DNA of 64,000 nucleotides from the NCBI RefSeq assembly GCF_963966145.1, contig NC_091054.1:5394001-5458000 (forward strand), written 5' to 3'. This document shows positions 45,768 through 59,400 of this stretch, one piece after another. The position numbers and the translations under genes were made by a program. The DNA is from Tenebrio molitor. Its lineage: Eukaryota > Arthropoda > Insecta > Coleoptera > Tenebrionidae. The notes under the pieces were generated by a model. That model was not told where the DNA came from. It saw only the letters and a list, made by a program, of their open reading frames with translations, and did no database searches. Positions within the stretch are counted from its first letter, which is position 1, and the number at the start of each line of letters is the position of its first letter.

Positions 45768-46875
45768 TCTTTGAAAACTTGACGTGCTGGAGTTTTTTAA
45801 ATATTTTTGCCATCAGCATCAGCAGTCCTATTTACTTTTTGATTTTGACACAGGTTTTTCATTGTTGACCTCGTTGTTGACCATCTGTCATTATAATAAT
45901 TATTTGTTTTTAACTTCAATGGATAGGCAACCATCATTACACAAAATTCCTAAGTCGTCCTATATTATTTACAAGTTACATATTAAAAATAATTTGAACG
46001 CCCTCAGTGATGGTGAAACATTTCGTTTTCCCTGTGAATTCTATTTGACTAGTATTTTTCAGTGGATAAAATAAATCCAGACCAGACAAACCTGCCTTTG
46101 ATCTACCTTACTGCTTCTACACCAAACACATTTTCAGTTTTGCATTAGTGGATAAAGAAGGAGTGGAACTATAGACGAAAACGCGTTCTTTGAGTCTGGT
46201 TTAAGTGAATATTTGTCTTGGGCGTGAAAGGTTTTCCTTCACGTAATACACATGATCTACCGACTTTGACTTTATTTCGTGTATTTTTATATTATTGTAT
46301 TGTTCATGACTTATTACTGCAGTGGAGATACACTTGGCACATGCCTTTGTAAAGAATATGGATTTCAGATTTCCTCGGAGCCGAGTTTTTGCAGTTGCTC
46401 ATCACTGCAGCGGTGCAGTTTCTGGTGCATTTCACGGATCATGAAATTTCCGCATTAACTTTTTATGTCGCCCTAAAAGAGCGGCTAAGACTGTAAAATT
46501 AATTTGTTGCATACTGCCTCATACAAATTCTTAATTGTGTTGATAAATGTAGGCAACACAAATTACACTCGTTTACATGAAGTGAAACTAGGTTTTGTTC
46601 CGATGGTTCAGATCTTAATTGAATGATTAATGATTAATTAGTTCGTTCTTGGCAACCGCGATTCTCGATTTGGAAACTTGCCAATTCAGGCGAATTGTTA
46701 CGTGAATGGCCAATTAGTGAGCAAATAGGTCTCCACTTCAGGTCACTTCTGCACTCGAATAATTTTATTTAAGATTTTTTGTCGACGTTGCTGGTTAAAA
46801 TTTCAATTAAACCGCACAATAACAACACAAATATTCTATATTGATTGATTCAAAGTTGTTCGAGTATTGTAACGC
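45768..46875. other. Spacer, nothing recognised
   Basis: No gene-like frame; the 45784-46074 frame is AT-rich and resembles no protein. Confidence 0.45.
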
Positions 46876-47255
46876 AAAATAATAGTTATTTATGCAACGA
46901 GGTTCTGTGTAAATTGGGTTTTTCTAATTGCCTGAGAGGCTAGATTGAAACATGAGCGCAGCGAGGATTTTAAGGCCTCGAGGGCAATTAGAAAAGCCCA
47001 ATTTGCACAGAAACGAGTTGCATACAAACTTTTATTGTTTGAAGCGACGCCCCAAAGCTTCCAAATCTATTTAAAATGAGTTCGCATGTGCTTTTGACAG
47101 TTTTGACAAATTTTTCGAGAAATGTCACTTTGAATGTGTTGTCTAGGGCAACGGTTGGTTATCTGCTATTTTTTGCTTTAGAGCAGTTAGGAGGCAGTTT
47201 ACAAAGGAGAAAAATGAGGATTTATGACAGTTGAAAGCAATTAAATTTTATTTTC
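46876..47255 (+). repeat. Inverted-repeat element plus tail shared with 16.4 kb
   Basis: AATAATAGTTATTTATGCAACG and GTGTAAATTGGG at the left pair with CCCAATTTGCAC and CGAGTTGCATACAAACTTTTATT at about 46995-47037. The following 47010-47255 matches 16380-16655. The arms are related to those of the 45304-45767 element. Confidence 0.75.
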
Positions 47256-48879
47256 TTGTCTATGTTCCTGGCGGGTTGTTAATAATTTCTCCAATTTAAA
47301 ATAGACGGACTGGAGCCTTTAATTTAGTTCAGTATTGAGTAACCTTTGTTCTTATCATCATATTTTTATGCTGCGCAAGCTCCACAGGACACCAAGGCCT
47401 TAGCCACAGGATACCAGCAGGATCTTCTTGGTTAAAATAATAGAAGTGAGGCAGACTTTTGCAATTTATGTAATTTTTTCACCATTTCATTATTCTCTAG
47501 GCATAACGAGCTGATCCCCACTGTTAATACAATTTTCTTGATTTCTCGTTTAACTTGAATCGCAGAAATCTAAATCAACCCCAATTCAAGATTTATCCCG
47601 TTTCAGATTTGCTCAATTAACCGACTTGGATTATTATTATGCCAAGGATTGAGCACCGTTGATTTATTAAAAGCCATTCGAAATGAAATTAATTGTAATG
47701 GTGACTCGTCCTTTTGACTGTTAATTTTCGTCGAATAAGTGCCACCATGATGGTCCCTGGTGCCCTCGAACTTCGTGAAGTTAATTTATGATCAAAATTA
47801 CTTTGCACCGTGAAAGATGTTGTACAAACTTGGCTAATTAAATGTCCAGTATTGGGGCGCGTTTCGTAAGTTCAGGACGAACTATAATTTATTCCTTTTG
47901 AGGGAGGACGTTGCAACTCCCATGCAATCGAGCAATCTGGAACGAGCTCTCTACAGATTGCATCAATCTGGAACAATTCCTTAGTCTAAACGGGACAAAA
48001 GGAAGAATTTGTTCGGTTTATACTGATTGCCGTTGCTACAACGAGACGGAAAATAAATCTATGCGAGGCGTTCGAATTTTCGCAAAACGAGTCGAGGATA
48101 ATCGATGTCGGAGGGTACAATTACGAATTAGTAAACGCTCTTTTCCCCCCGGAGTGACGTCGGGAAAAGTTTTCCGTCATTGAGTGGACGTTATTGACCG
48201 GAGGAAGTGGGCTCCACTGGACATCCAATTTCTTATGTGAGAAGTTTTTTGCAGGAGCTGTATAAGTCGACTTTATTTACGCTCGGCCGAGGTAAATGAA
48301 AGACAACGTGGCCGTTAAAGGGGATCAAGTATAGGGGTTTTTGTTGTGTGAATCTTGAACAGAGCGAGAACTGTTATTTTGCATCGTCCTTTGTAAATAT
48401 AATTTGCTAATGTAAATATTATTTGCTAAAGAAAAAAAAAATGTTTTTCTCTTCATTAAACATGAAGCCTTTATTAAAACACGGTATAATTAGTGTTGAC
48501 TTCGAAATTTGTTTGGAAATTACATCGTTTTTATCTCACACCCATTCCATATTCTTGTCACAATTGTTCTACTTTCCACACTTTAATGGCCAAGTCGTTT
48601 TCGAGTAATACTTAAAGCTAGTGACAAATCCGTTCAATTTTTCAAATTGCAAGTGACAAAAACAATGACCATTTTCAAAAGCTCACATTAACTACCGTGC
48701 GATCGAAAATAAAAAAAAATCGAGATTGCCATGATTAATACCAAGGCGGTCTAAAGTAAATGAAGATCGCCTTGTTAATACACTTCAGTTGGCAGCACGT
48801 AAAAATTTAATTCAAATGTCATTACGATAGTAGTTGTCATTATTAATTATTGACTATTAAACATTGTCCAGTGTTTCTT
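47256..48879. other. Spacer before the satellite, no recognised gene
   Basis: A 90-codon frame at 47911-48183 (+) lies in a slightly GC-richer stretch but shows no known domain or signal peptide. Otherwise nothing. Confidence 0.45.
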
Positions 48880-49180
48880 CAGCAATGTAGAAAGGCTTGG
48901 TCCTATTCGACACCTCGAGTTTTTGAGGAATTTCAACAAAAGTGTCCGGACTTTCAAGGCAAGTACTTAACCAACAACTTGCCTAGAAAGTCTACAACTG
49001 CGTAAAAATGTTTTTGGAAACAGGTAGTATTCTGCGCAAAAAAGGCACTGGACGACCGACAAAAAGATCAGCTGAAAATATTGAAGAGAGTGAACAAAGA
49101 ATTATTGCAGAGATTAACCCAAGAAACTAACTTATCATTTGGTACAGTTCAGCTTAACCTTAAAAAAGATTTGCCACTTT
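48880..49180 (+). pseudogene. Decayed transposase fragment (N-terminal HTH region)
   Basis: Reading across three frames gives FEEFQQKCPDF, then TGSILRKKGTGRPTKRSAEN, then RLTQETNLSFGTVQLNLKKD. These are the successive helix-turn-helix blocks of Tc1/mariner-like insect transposases. Stops and frameshifts interrupt them and no catalytic core follows. It ends about 130 bp before the first satellite sequence. Confidence 0.75.
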
Positions 49181-49308
49181 TTTCTCTATCGTGTGTCTGT
49201 TGTGCATGAAATTACTCCTTGTTAATAAGTGCCCCGAAAACCGGCAACAACCTCTTAGTGGAGTAACGATAGACAAAAATAAGGCGTTATTTCGGAACCG
49301 GTAACAAA

Positions 49309-49415
49309 AATTTACCTGGATTTTCTCATTTTAGAGAAAATCGCAAAAAAACAAAAAATTCGTATTTTTGGCTCCCACGGCAAAAAACCATGTACTCCCC
49401 CCTTCTATATAATTT
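49309..49415 (+). repeat. Array edge: first monomer, internally deleted
   Basis: The first satellite sequence starts at about 49309 in mid-monomer (ATTTACCTGGATTTTCTCAT). It jumps from CTCCCACGGCAAAAAACC straight to CATGTACTCC, so about 130 bp of the unit is missing. It is also more diverged than inner units, as expected at an array edge. Confidence 0.75.
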
Positions 49416-49732
49416 TCACTTCGGAAAATTATTTTAAACGCCCATAACTCCCTTATTAAGCCACATATGGCAATGAATTTTGCACCGTTGGATTGCCCTT
49501 GTCAAGGCGCTTTTTCTTAGTCGAAAAAAATTTACCTGGATTTTTTCATTTTAGAGAAAATCGCAAAAAAACAAAAAATCCATGTTTTTGGCTCCCACAG
49601 CAAAAAATGGGTTCAATGGCCGGAACTTTTACTATACCTGAATTCAACTGACCCTATACAATAACTGACAGAAATTTGGTTCGAATTGGCGACAAAAATT
49701 TTTCGAAAAAAACCATGTACTCCCCCCTTCTA

Positions 49733-50447
49733 CCGGGTGTAGAATTGGTTTACGAGACATAGGATTTTACATGTAAAAATAAGGAGATCCAATTATTGGC
49801 TCCCCTAATAATTTTATGGCAAAATGGTTAAAATGAAAGATAGAGAGAATTAAAAGTACTGTCTAATTCCACTCTTTGTTTTTTTCTAACATCTTGTGGT
49901 ACTGAAAGAAAAGTAAGAAAGGTGTTAAGATAAAAATACTAAAAAGCAGTACTAGTAATGAAATTTTACTTCTAAAATTATTTGTCGGGTGGTTTCACTA
50001 TTATTTAATTTTCTTTTGATCTGCCCTTCAAATGAACTCGTACAGGACTACAGGACGAATGAAAAGGTATCTTCCCATTAAATGTTCAAACTTCTCTCCA
50101 ATTCTTCGAATTGTTTCTATGGCTGAAATTGGTCGGTCTGGGAAACCTGAAGCAAATGTTGCTTGGAAGTTTCTTAAAGAAGATCCTGCATAATATCATT
50201 TAAAGAAAGAAATAAAATTTCGTGCCTAGTGGTACTTTTTAGTATTTTTGTGTTAACTCTTTACTTACCTTTTTTCAGTACCACAAGATTTTAGAATAAA
50301 ACTAAGATTGAAATTAGACAGTAATTTTAATTCTCTATAACTTTCATTTTAACTATTTTGCCATAAAATTGTTAGGGGAGCCAATAATTGAAACATTTTA
50401 TTTTTACATGTAAAATCCTATGTCTCGTAAACCAATTCTACACCCGG
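49733..50447. mobile_element. TA-flanked long-inverted-repeat element inside the satellite (715 bp)
   Basis: It is inserted at the TA of CTTCTATATAATTTT in a monomer, duplicating the TA (49731, 50448). Arms of about 240 bp are inverse copies, near-perfect over the outer ~50 bp (CCGGGTGTAGAATTGGTTTA) and more diverged inside. The ~230 bp loop (about 49976-50205) is unlike the arms and carries an open frame of 45 codons at about 50059-50193. No transposase is present. The CCGGGTG tip matches the nested element at 43570 and resembles those at 41828. Confidence 0.9.
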
Positions 50448-53400
50448 TATATAATTTTCACTTCGGAAAATCATTTAAACGCCCATAGCTCCCTTATTAA
50501 GCCACATATGGCAATGAATTTTGCACCGTTGGATTGCCCTTGTCAAGGCGCTTCTTCTTAGTCAAAAAAAATTTACCTGGATTTTTTCATTTTAGAGAAA
50601 ATCGCAAAAAAACAAAAAATCCATATTTTTGGCTCCCACAGCAAAAAATGGGTTCAATGGCCGGAACTTTTACTATACCTGAATTCAACTGACCCTATAC
50701 AATAACTGACAGAAATTTGGTTCGAATTGGCGACAAAATTTTTTCGAAAAAAACCATGTACTCCCCCCTTCTATATAATTTTCACTTCGGAAAATCATTT
50801 AAACGCCCATAGCTCCCTTATTAAGCCACATATGGCAATGAATTTTGCACCGTTGGATTGCCCTTGTCAAGGCGCTTTTTCTGAGTCGAAAAAAATTTAC
50901 CTGGATTTTTTCATTTTAGAGAAAATCGCAAAAAAATAAAAAATCCATGTTTTTGGCTCCCACAGCAAAAAATGGGTTCAATGGCCGAACCTTTTACTAT
51001 TCCTGAATTCAACTGACCCTATACAATAACTGAAAGTAATTTGGTTCGAATCGGCGACAAAAAATTTTTCGAAAAAAACCATGTACTCCCCCCTTCTATA
51101 TATAATTTTCACTTCGGAAAATCATTTAAACGCCCATAGCTCCCTTATTAAGCCACATATGGCAATGAATTTTGCACCGTTGGATTGCCCTTGTCAAGGC
51201 GCTTCTTCCTAGTCGAAAAAAATTTACCTGGATTTTTTTCATTTTAGAGAAAATCGCAAAAAACAAAAAATCCATATTTTTGGCTCCCACAGCAAAAAAT
51301 GGGTTGAATGGCCGGAACTTTTACTATACCTGAATTCAACTGAACATATACAATAACTGACAGCAATTTGGTTCGAATCGCCGAAAAAATTTTTTTCGAA
51401 AAAAACCATGTACTCCCCCCTTCTATATAATTTTCACTTCGGAAAATCATTTAAACGCCCATAGCTCCCTTATTAAGCCACATATGGCAATGAATTTTGC
51501 ACCGTTGGATTGCCCTTGTCAAGGCGCTTCTTCTTAGTCAAAAAAAAATTACCTCGATTTTTTCATTTTAGAGAAAATCGCAAAAAACCAAAAAATCCAT
51601 ATTTTTGGCTCCCACAGCAAAAAATGGGTTCAATGGCCGGACCTTTTACTATACCTGAATTCAACTGAACCTATACAATAACTGAAAGTAATTTGGTTCG
51701 AATCGGCGACAAAAAATTTTTCGAAAAAAACCATGTACTCCCCCCTTCTATATAATTTTCACTTCGGAAAATCATTTAAACGCCCATAGCTCCCTTATTA
51801 AGCCACATATGGCAATGAATTTTGCACCGTTGGATTGCCCTTGTCAAGGCGCTTCTTCTGAGTCGAAAAAAATTTACCTGGATTTTTTCATTTTAGAGAA
51901 AATCGCAAAAAAACAAAAAATCCATATTTTTGGCTCCCACAGCAAAAAATGGGTTCAATGGCCGGACCTTTTACTATACCTAAATTCAACTGACCCTATA
52001 CAATAACTGAAAGTAATTTGGTTCGAATCGGCGACAAAAAATTTTTCGAAAAAAACCATGTCTCCCCCCTTCTATATAATTTTCACTTCGGAAAATCATT
52101 TAAACGCCCATAGCTCCCTTATTAAGCCACATATGGCAATGAATTTTGCACCGTTGGATTGCCCTTGTCAAGGCGCTTCTTCTTTGTCAAAAAAAATTTA
52201 CCTCGATTTTTTCATTTTAGAGAAAATCGCAAAAAACCAAAAAATCCATATTTTTGGCTCCCACAGCAAAAAATGGGTTCAATGGCCGGACCTTTTACTA
52301 TACCTGAATTCAACTGAACCTATACAATAACTGAAAGTAATTTGGTTCGAATCGGCGACAAAAAATTTTTCGAAAAAAACCATGTACTCCCCCCTTCTAT
52401 ATAATTTTCACTTCGGAAAATCAGTTAAACGCCCATTGCTCCCTTATTAAGCCACATATGGGAATGAATTTTGCACCGTTGGATTGCCCTTGTCAAGGCG
52501 TTTCTTCTGAGTCGAAAAAAATTTACCTGGATTTTTTCATTTTAGAGAAAATCGCAAAAAAACAAAAAATCCATATTTTTGGCTCCCACAGCATAAAATG
52601 GGTTGAATAGCCGGAACTTTTACTATACCTGAATTCAACTGACCCTATACAATAACTGAAAGTAATTTGGTTCGAATCGGCGACAAAAAATTTTTCGAAA
52701 AAAACCATGTACTCCCCCCTTCTATATAATTTTCACTTCGGAAAATCATTTAAACGCCCATAGCTCCCTTATTAAGCCACATATGGCAATGAATTTTGCA
52801 CCGTTGGATTGCCCTTGTCAAGGCGCTTCTTCTGAGTCGAAAAAAATTTACCTGGATTTTTCATTTTAGAGAAAATCGCAAAAAAACAAAAAATCCATAT
52901 TTTTGGCTCCCACAGCAAAAAATGGGTTCAATGGCCGGACCTTTTACTATACCTGAATTCAACTGAACCTATACAATAACTGAAAGTAATTTGGTTCGAA
53001 TCGGCGACAAAAAATTTTTCGAAAAAAACCATGTCTCCCCCCTTCTATATAATTTTCACTTCGGAAAATCATTTAAACGCCCATAGCTCCCTTATTAAGC
53101 CACATATGGCAATGAATTTTGCACCGTTGGATTGCCCTTGTCAAGGCGCTTCTTCTTAGTCAAAAAAAAATTACCTCGATTTTTTCATTTTAGAGAAAAT
53201 CGCAAAAAACCAAAAAATCCATATTTTTGGCTCCCACAGCAAAAAATGGGTTCAATGGCCGGACCTTTTACTATACCTGAATTCAACTGAACCTATACAA
53301 TAACTGAAAGTAATTTGGTTCGAATCGGCGACAAAAAATTTTTCGAAAAAAACCATGTACTCCCCCCTTCTATATAATTTTCACTTCGGAAAATCATTTA

Positions 53401-56400
53401 AACGCCCATAGCTCCCTTATTAAGCCACATATGGCAATGAATTTTGCACCGTTGGATTGCCCTTGTCAAGGCGCTTCTTCTGAGTCGAAAAAAATTTACC
53501 TGGATTTTTTCATTTTAGAGAAAATCGCAAAAAAACAAAAAATCCATATTTTTGGCTCCCACAGCAAAAAATGGGTTCAATGGCCGGACCTTTTACTATA
53601 CCTAAATTCAACTGACCCTATACAATAACTGAAAGTAATTTGGTTCGAATCGGCGACAAAAAATTTTTCGAAAAAAACCATGTCTCCCCCCTTCTATATA
53701 ATTTTCACTTCGGAAAATCATTTAAACGCCCATAGTTCCCTTATTAAGCCACATATGGCAATGAATTTTGCACCGTTGGATTGCCCTTGTCAAGGCGCTT
53801 CTTCTTTGTCAAAAAAAATTTACCTCGATTTTTTCATTTTAGAGAAAATCGCAAAAAACCAAAAAATCCATATTTTTGGCTCCCACAGCAAAAAATGGGT
53901 TCAATGGCCGGACCTTTTACTATACCTGAATTCAACTGAACCTATACAATAACTGAAAGTAATTTGGTTCGAATCGGCGACAAAAAATTTTTCGAAAAAA
54001 ACCATGTACTCCCCCCTTCTATATAATTTTCACTTCGGAAAATCAGTTAAACGCCCATTGCTCCCTTATTAAGCCACATATGGGAATGAATTTTGCACCG
54101 TTGGATTGCCCTTGTCAAGGCGTTTCTTCTGAGTCGAAAAAAATTTACCTGGATTTTTTCAGTTTACAGAAAATCGCAAAAAAACAAAAAATCCATATTT
54201 TTGGCTCCCACAGCAAAAAATGGGTTCAATGGCCGGAACTTTTACTATACCTGAATTCAACTGAACCTATACAATAACTGACAGTAATTTGGTTCCAATC
54301 GGCGACAAAAAAATTTTTCGAAAAAAACCATGTACTCCCCCCTTCTATATAATTTTCACTTCGGAAAATCATTTAAACGCCCATAGCTCCCTTATTAAGC
54401 CACATATGGCAATGAATTTTGCACCGTTGGATTGCCCTTGTCAAGGCGCTTCTTCTTAGTCGAAAAAAATTTACCTGGATTTTTTTCATTTTAGAGAAAA
54501 TCGCAAAAAACAAAAAATCCATATTTTTGGCTCCCACAGCAAAAAATGGGTTGAATGGCCGGAACTTTTACTATACCTGAATTCAACTGAACATATACAA
54601 TAACTGACAGCAATTTGGTTCGAATCGCCGAAAAAATTTTTTTCGAAAAAAACCATGTACTCCCCCCTTCTATATAATTTTCACTTCGGAAAATCATTTA
54701 AACGCCCATAGCTCCCTTATTAAGCAACATATGGCAATGAATTTTGCACCGTTGGATTGCCCTTGTCAAGGCGCTTCTTCTGAGTCGAAAAAAATTTACC
54801 TGGATTTTTTCATTTTAGAGAAAATCGCAAAAAAACAAAAAATCCATATTTTTGGCTCCCACAGCATAAAATGGGTTGAATAGCCGGAACTTTTACTATA
54901 CCTGAATTCAACTGACCCTATACAATAACTGAAAGTAATTTGGTTCGAATCGGCGACAAAAAATTTTTCGAAAAAAACCATGTACTCCCCCCTTCTATAT
55001 AATTTTCACTTCGGAAAATCATTTAAACGCCCATAGCTCCCTTATTAAGCCACATATGGCAATGAATTTTGCACCGTTGGATTGCCCTTGTCAAGGCGCT
55101 TCTTCTTAGTCAAAAAAAAATTACCTCGATTTTTTCATTTTAGAGAAAATCGCAAAAAACCAAAAAATCCATATTTTTGGCTCCCACAGCAAAAAATGGG
55201 TTCAATGGCCGGACCTTTTACTATACCTGAATTCAACTGAACCTATACAATAACTGAAAGTAATTTGGTTCGAATCGGCGACAAAAAATTTTTCGAAAAA
55301 AACCATGTACTCCCCCCTTCTATATAATTTTCAATTCGGAAAATCATTTAAACGCCCATAGCTCCCTTATTAAGCCACATATGGCAATGAATTTTGCACC
55401 GCTGGATTGCCCTTGTCAAGGCGCTTCTTCTGAGTCGAAAAAAATTTACCTGGATTTTTTCATTTTAGAGAAAATCGCAAAAAAACAAAAAATCCATATT
55501 TTTGGCTCCCACAGCAAAAAATGGGTTCAATGGCCGGACCTTTTACTATACCTGAATTCAACTGAACCTATACAATAACTGAAAGTAATTTGGTTCGAAT
55601 CGGCGACAAAAAATTTTTCGAAAAAAACCATGTACTCCCCCCTTCTATATAATTTTCACTTCGGAAAATCATTTAAACGCCCATAGCTCCCTTATTAAGC
55701 CACATATGGCAATGAATTTTGCACCGTTGGATTGCCCTTGTCAAGGCGCTTCTTCTGAGTCGAAAAAAATTTACCTGGATTTTTTCATTTTAGAGAAAAT
55801 CGCAAAAAAACAAAAAATCCATATTTTTGGCTCCCACAGCAAAAAATGGGTTCAATGGCCGGACCTTTTACTATACCTAAATTCAACTGACCCTATACAA
55901 TAACTGAAAGTAATTTGGTTCGAATCGGCGACAAAAAATTTTTCGAAAAAAACCATGTACTCCCCCCTTCTATATAATTTTCACTTCGGAAAATCAGTTA
56001 AACGCCCATTGCTCCCTTATTAAGCCACATATGGGAATGAATTTTGCACCGTTGGATTGCCCTTGTCAAGGCGTTTCTTCTGAGTCGAAAAAAATTTACC
56101 TGGATTTTTTCATTTTACAGAAAATCGCAAAAAAACAAAAAATCCATATTTTTGGCTCCCACAGCAAAAAATGGGTTCAATGGCCGAACCTTTTACTATT
56201 CCTGAATTCAACTGACCCTATACAATAACTGAAAGTAATTTGGTTCGAATCGGCGACAAAAAATTTTTCGAAAAAAACCATGTACTCCCCCCTTCTATAT
56301 ATAATTTTCACTTCGGAAAATCATTTAAACGCCCATAGCTCCCTTATTAAGCCACATATGGCAATGAATTTTGCACCGTTGGATTGCCCTTGTCAAGGCG

Positions 56401-59400
56401 CTTCTTCTTAGTCGAGAAAAATTTACCTGGATTTTTTTCATTTTAGAGAAAATCGCAAAAAACAAAAAATCCATATTTTTGGCTCCCACAGCAAAAAATG
56501 GGTTGAATGGCCGGAACTTTTACTATACCTGAATTCAACTGAACATATACAATAACTGACAGCAATTTGGTTCGAATCGCCGAAAAAATTTTTTTCGAAA
56601 AAAACCATGTACTCCCCCCTTCTATATAATTTTCACTTCGGAAAATCATTTAAACGCCCATAGCTCCCTTATTAAGCAACATATGGCAATGAATTTTGCA
56701 CCGTTGGATTGCCCTTGTCAAGGCGCTTCTTCTGAGTCGAAAAAAATTTACCTGGATTTTTTCATTTTAGAGAAAATCGCAAAAAAACAAAAAATCCATA
56801 TTTTTGGCTCCCACAGCATAAAATGGGTTGAATAGCCGGAACTTTTACTATACCTGAATTCAACTGACCCTATACAATAACTGAAAGTAATTTGGTTCGA
56901 ATCGGCGACAAAAAATTTTTCGAAAAAAACCATGTACTCCCCCCTTCTATATAATTTTCACTTCGGAAAATCATTTAAACGCCCATAGCTCCCTTATTAA
57001 GCCACATATGGCAATGAATTTTGCACCGTTGGATTGCCCTTGTCAAGGCGCTTCTTCTGAGTCGAAAAAAATTTACCTGGATTTTTTCATTTTAGAGAAA
57101 ATCGCAAAAAAACAAAAAATCCATATTTTTGGCTCCCACAGCAAAAAATGGGTTCAATGGCCGGACCTTTTACTATACCTGAATTCAACTGAACCTATAC
57201 AATAACTGAAAGTAATTTGGTTCGAATCGGCGACAAAAAATTTTTCGAAAAAAACCATGTCTCCCCCCTTCTATATAATTTTCACTTCGGAAAATCATTT
57301 AAACGCCCATAGCTCCCTTATTAAGCCACATATGGCAATGAATTTTGCACCGTTGGATTGCCCTTGTCAAGGCGCTTCTTCTTAGTCAAAAAAAAATTAC
57401 CTCGATTTTTTCATTTTAGAGAAAATCGCAAAAAACCAAAAAATCCATATTTTTGGCTCCCACAGCAAAAAATGGGTTCAATGGCCGGACCTTTTACTAT
57501 ACCTGAATTCAACTGAACCTATACAATAACTGAAAGTAATTTGGTTCGAATCGGCGACAAAAAATTTTTCGAAAAAAACCATGTACTCCCCCCTTCTATA
57601 TAATTTTCAATTCGGAAAATCATTTAAACGCCCATAGCTCCCTTATTAAGCCACATATGGCAATGAATTTTGCACCGCTGGATTGCCCTTGTCAAGGCGC
57701 TTCTTCTGAGTCGAAAAAAATTTACCTGGATTTTTTCATTTTAGAGAAAATCGCAAAAAAACAAAAAATCCATATTTTTGGCTCCCACAGCAAAAAATGG
57801 GTTCAATGGCCGGACCTTTTACTATACCTGAATTCAACTGAACCTATACAATAACTGAAAGTAATTTGGTTCGAATCGGCGACAAAAAATTTTTCGAAAA
57901 AAACCATGTACTCCCCCCTTCTATATAATTTTCACTTCGGAAAATCATTTAAACGCCCATAGCTCCCTTATTAAGCCACATATGGCAATGAATTTTGCAC
58001 CGTTGGATTGCCCTTGTCAAGGCGCTTCTTCTGAGTCGAAAAAAATTTACCTGGATTTTTTCATTTTAGAGAAAATCGCAAAAAAACAAAAAATCCATAT
58101 TTTTGGCTCCCACAGCAAAAAATGGGTTCAATGGCCGGACCTTTTACTATACCTAAATTCAACTGACCCTATACAATAACTGAAAGTAATTTGGTTCGAA
58201 TCGGCGACAAAAAATTTTTCGAAAAAAACCATGTCTCCCCCCTTCTATATAATTTTCACTTCGGAAAATCATTTAAACGCCCATAGCTCCCTTATTAAGC
58301 CACATATGGCAATGAATTTTGCACCGTTGGATTGCCCTTGTCAAGGCGCTTCTTCTTTGTCAAAAAAAATTTACCTCGATTTTTTCATTTTAGAGAAAAT
58401 CGCAAAAAACCAAAAAATCCATATTTTTGGCTCCCACAGCAAAAAATGGGTTCAATGGCCGGACCTTTTACTATACCTGAATTCAACTGAACCTATACAA
58501 TAACTGAAAGTAATTTGGTTCGAATCGGCGACAAAAAATTTTTCGAAAAAAACCATGTACTCCCCCCTTCTATATAATTTTCACTTCGGAAAATCAGTTA
58601 AACGCCCATTGCTCCCTTATTAAGCCACATATGGGAATGAATTTTGCACCGTTGGATTGCCCTTGTCAAGGCGTTTCTTCTGAGTCGAAAAAAATTTACC
58701 TGGATTTTTTCAGTTTACAGAAAATCGCAAAAAAACAAAAAATCCATATTTTTGGCTCCCACAGCAAAAAATGGGTTCAATGGCCGGAACTTTTACTATA
58801 CCTGAATTCAACTGAACCTATACAATAACTGAAAGTAATTTGGATCGAATCGGCGACAAAAAATTTTTCGAAAAAAACCATGTACTCCCCCCTTCTATAT
58901 AATTTTCACTTCGGAAAATCAGTTAAACGCCCATTGCTCCCTTATTAAGCCACATATGGCAATGAATTTTGCACCGTTGGATTGCCCTTGTCAAGGCGCT
59001 TCTTCTGAGTCGAAAAAAATGTACCTGGATTTTTTCATTTTAGAGAAAATCGCAAAAAAAACAAAAAATCCATATTTTTGGTTCCCACAGCAAAAAATGG
59101 GTTCAATTTCCGGAACTTTTACTATACCTGAATTCAACTGACCCTATACAATAACTGAAAGTAATTTGTATCGAATCGGCGACAAAAATTTTTTCGAAAA
59201 AAACCATGTACTCCCCCCCCCCCTTCTATATAATTTTCACTTCGGAAAATCATTTAAACGCCCATAGCTCCCTTATTAAGCCACATATGGCAATGAATTT
59301 TGCACCGTTGGATTGCCCTTGTCAAGGCGCTTCTTCTTAGTCGAAAAAAAATTACCTGGATTTTTTCATTTTACAGAAAATCGCAAAAAAACAAAAAATC

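Noticed and set aside
47911..48183. 90-codon gene before the satellite
   Set aside because: No signal peptide, domain or splice support.
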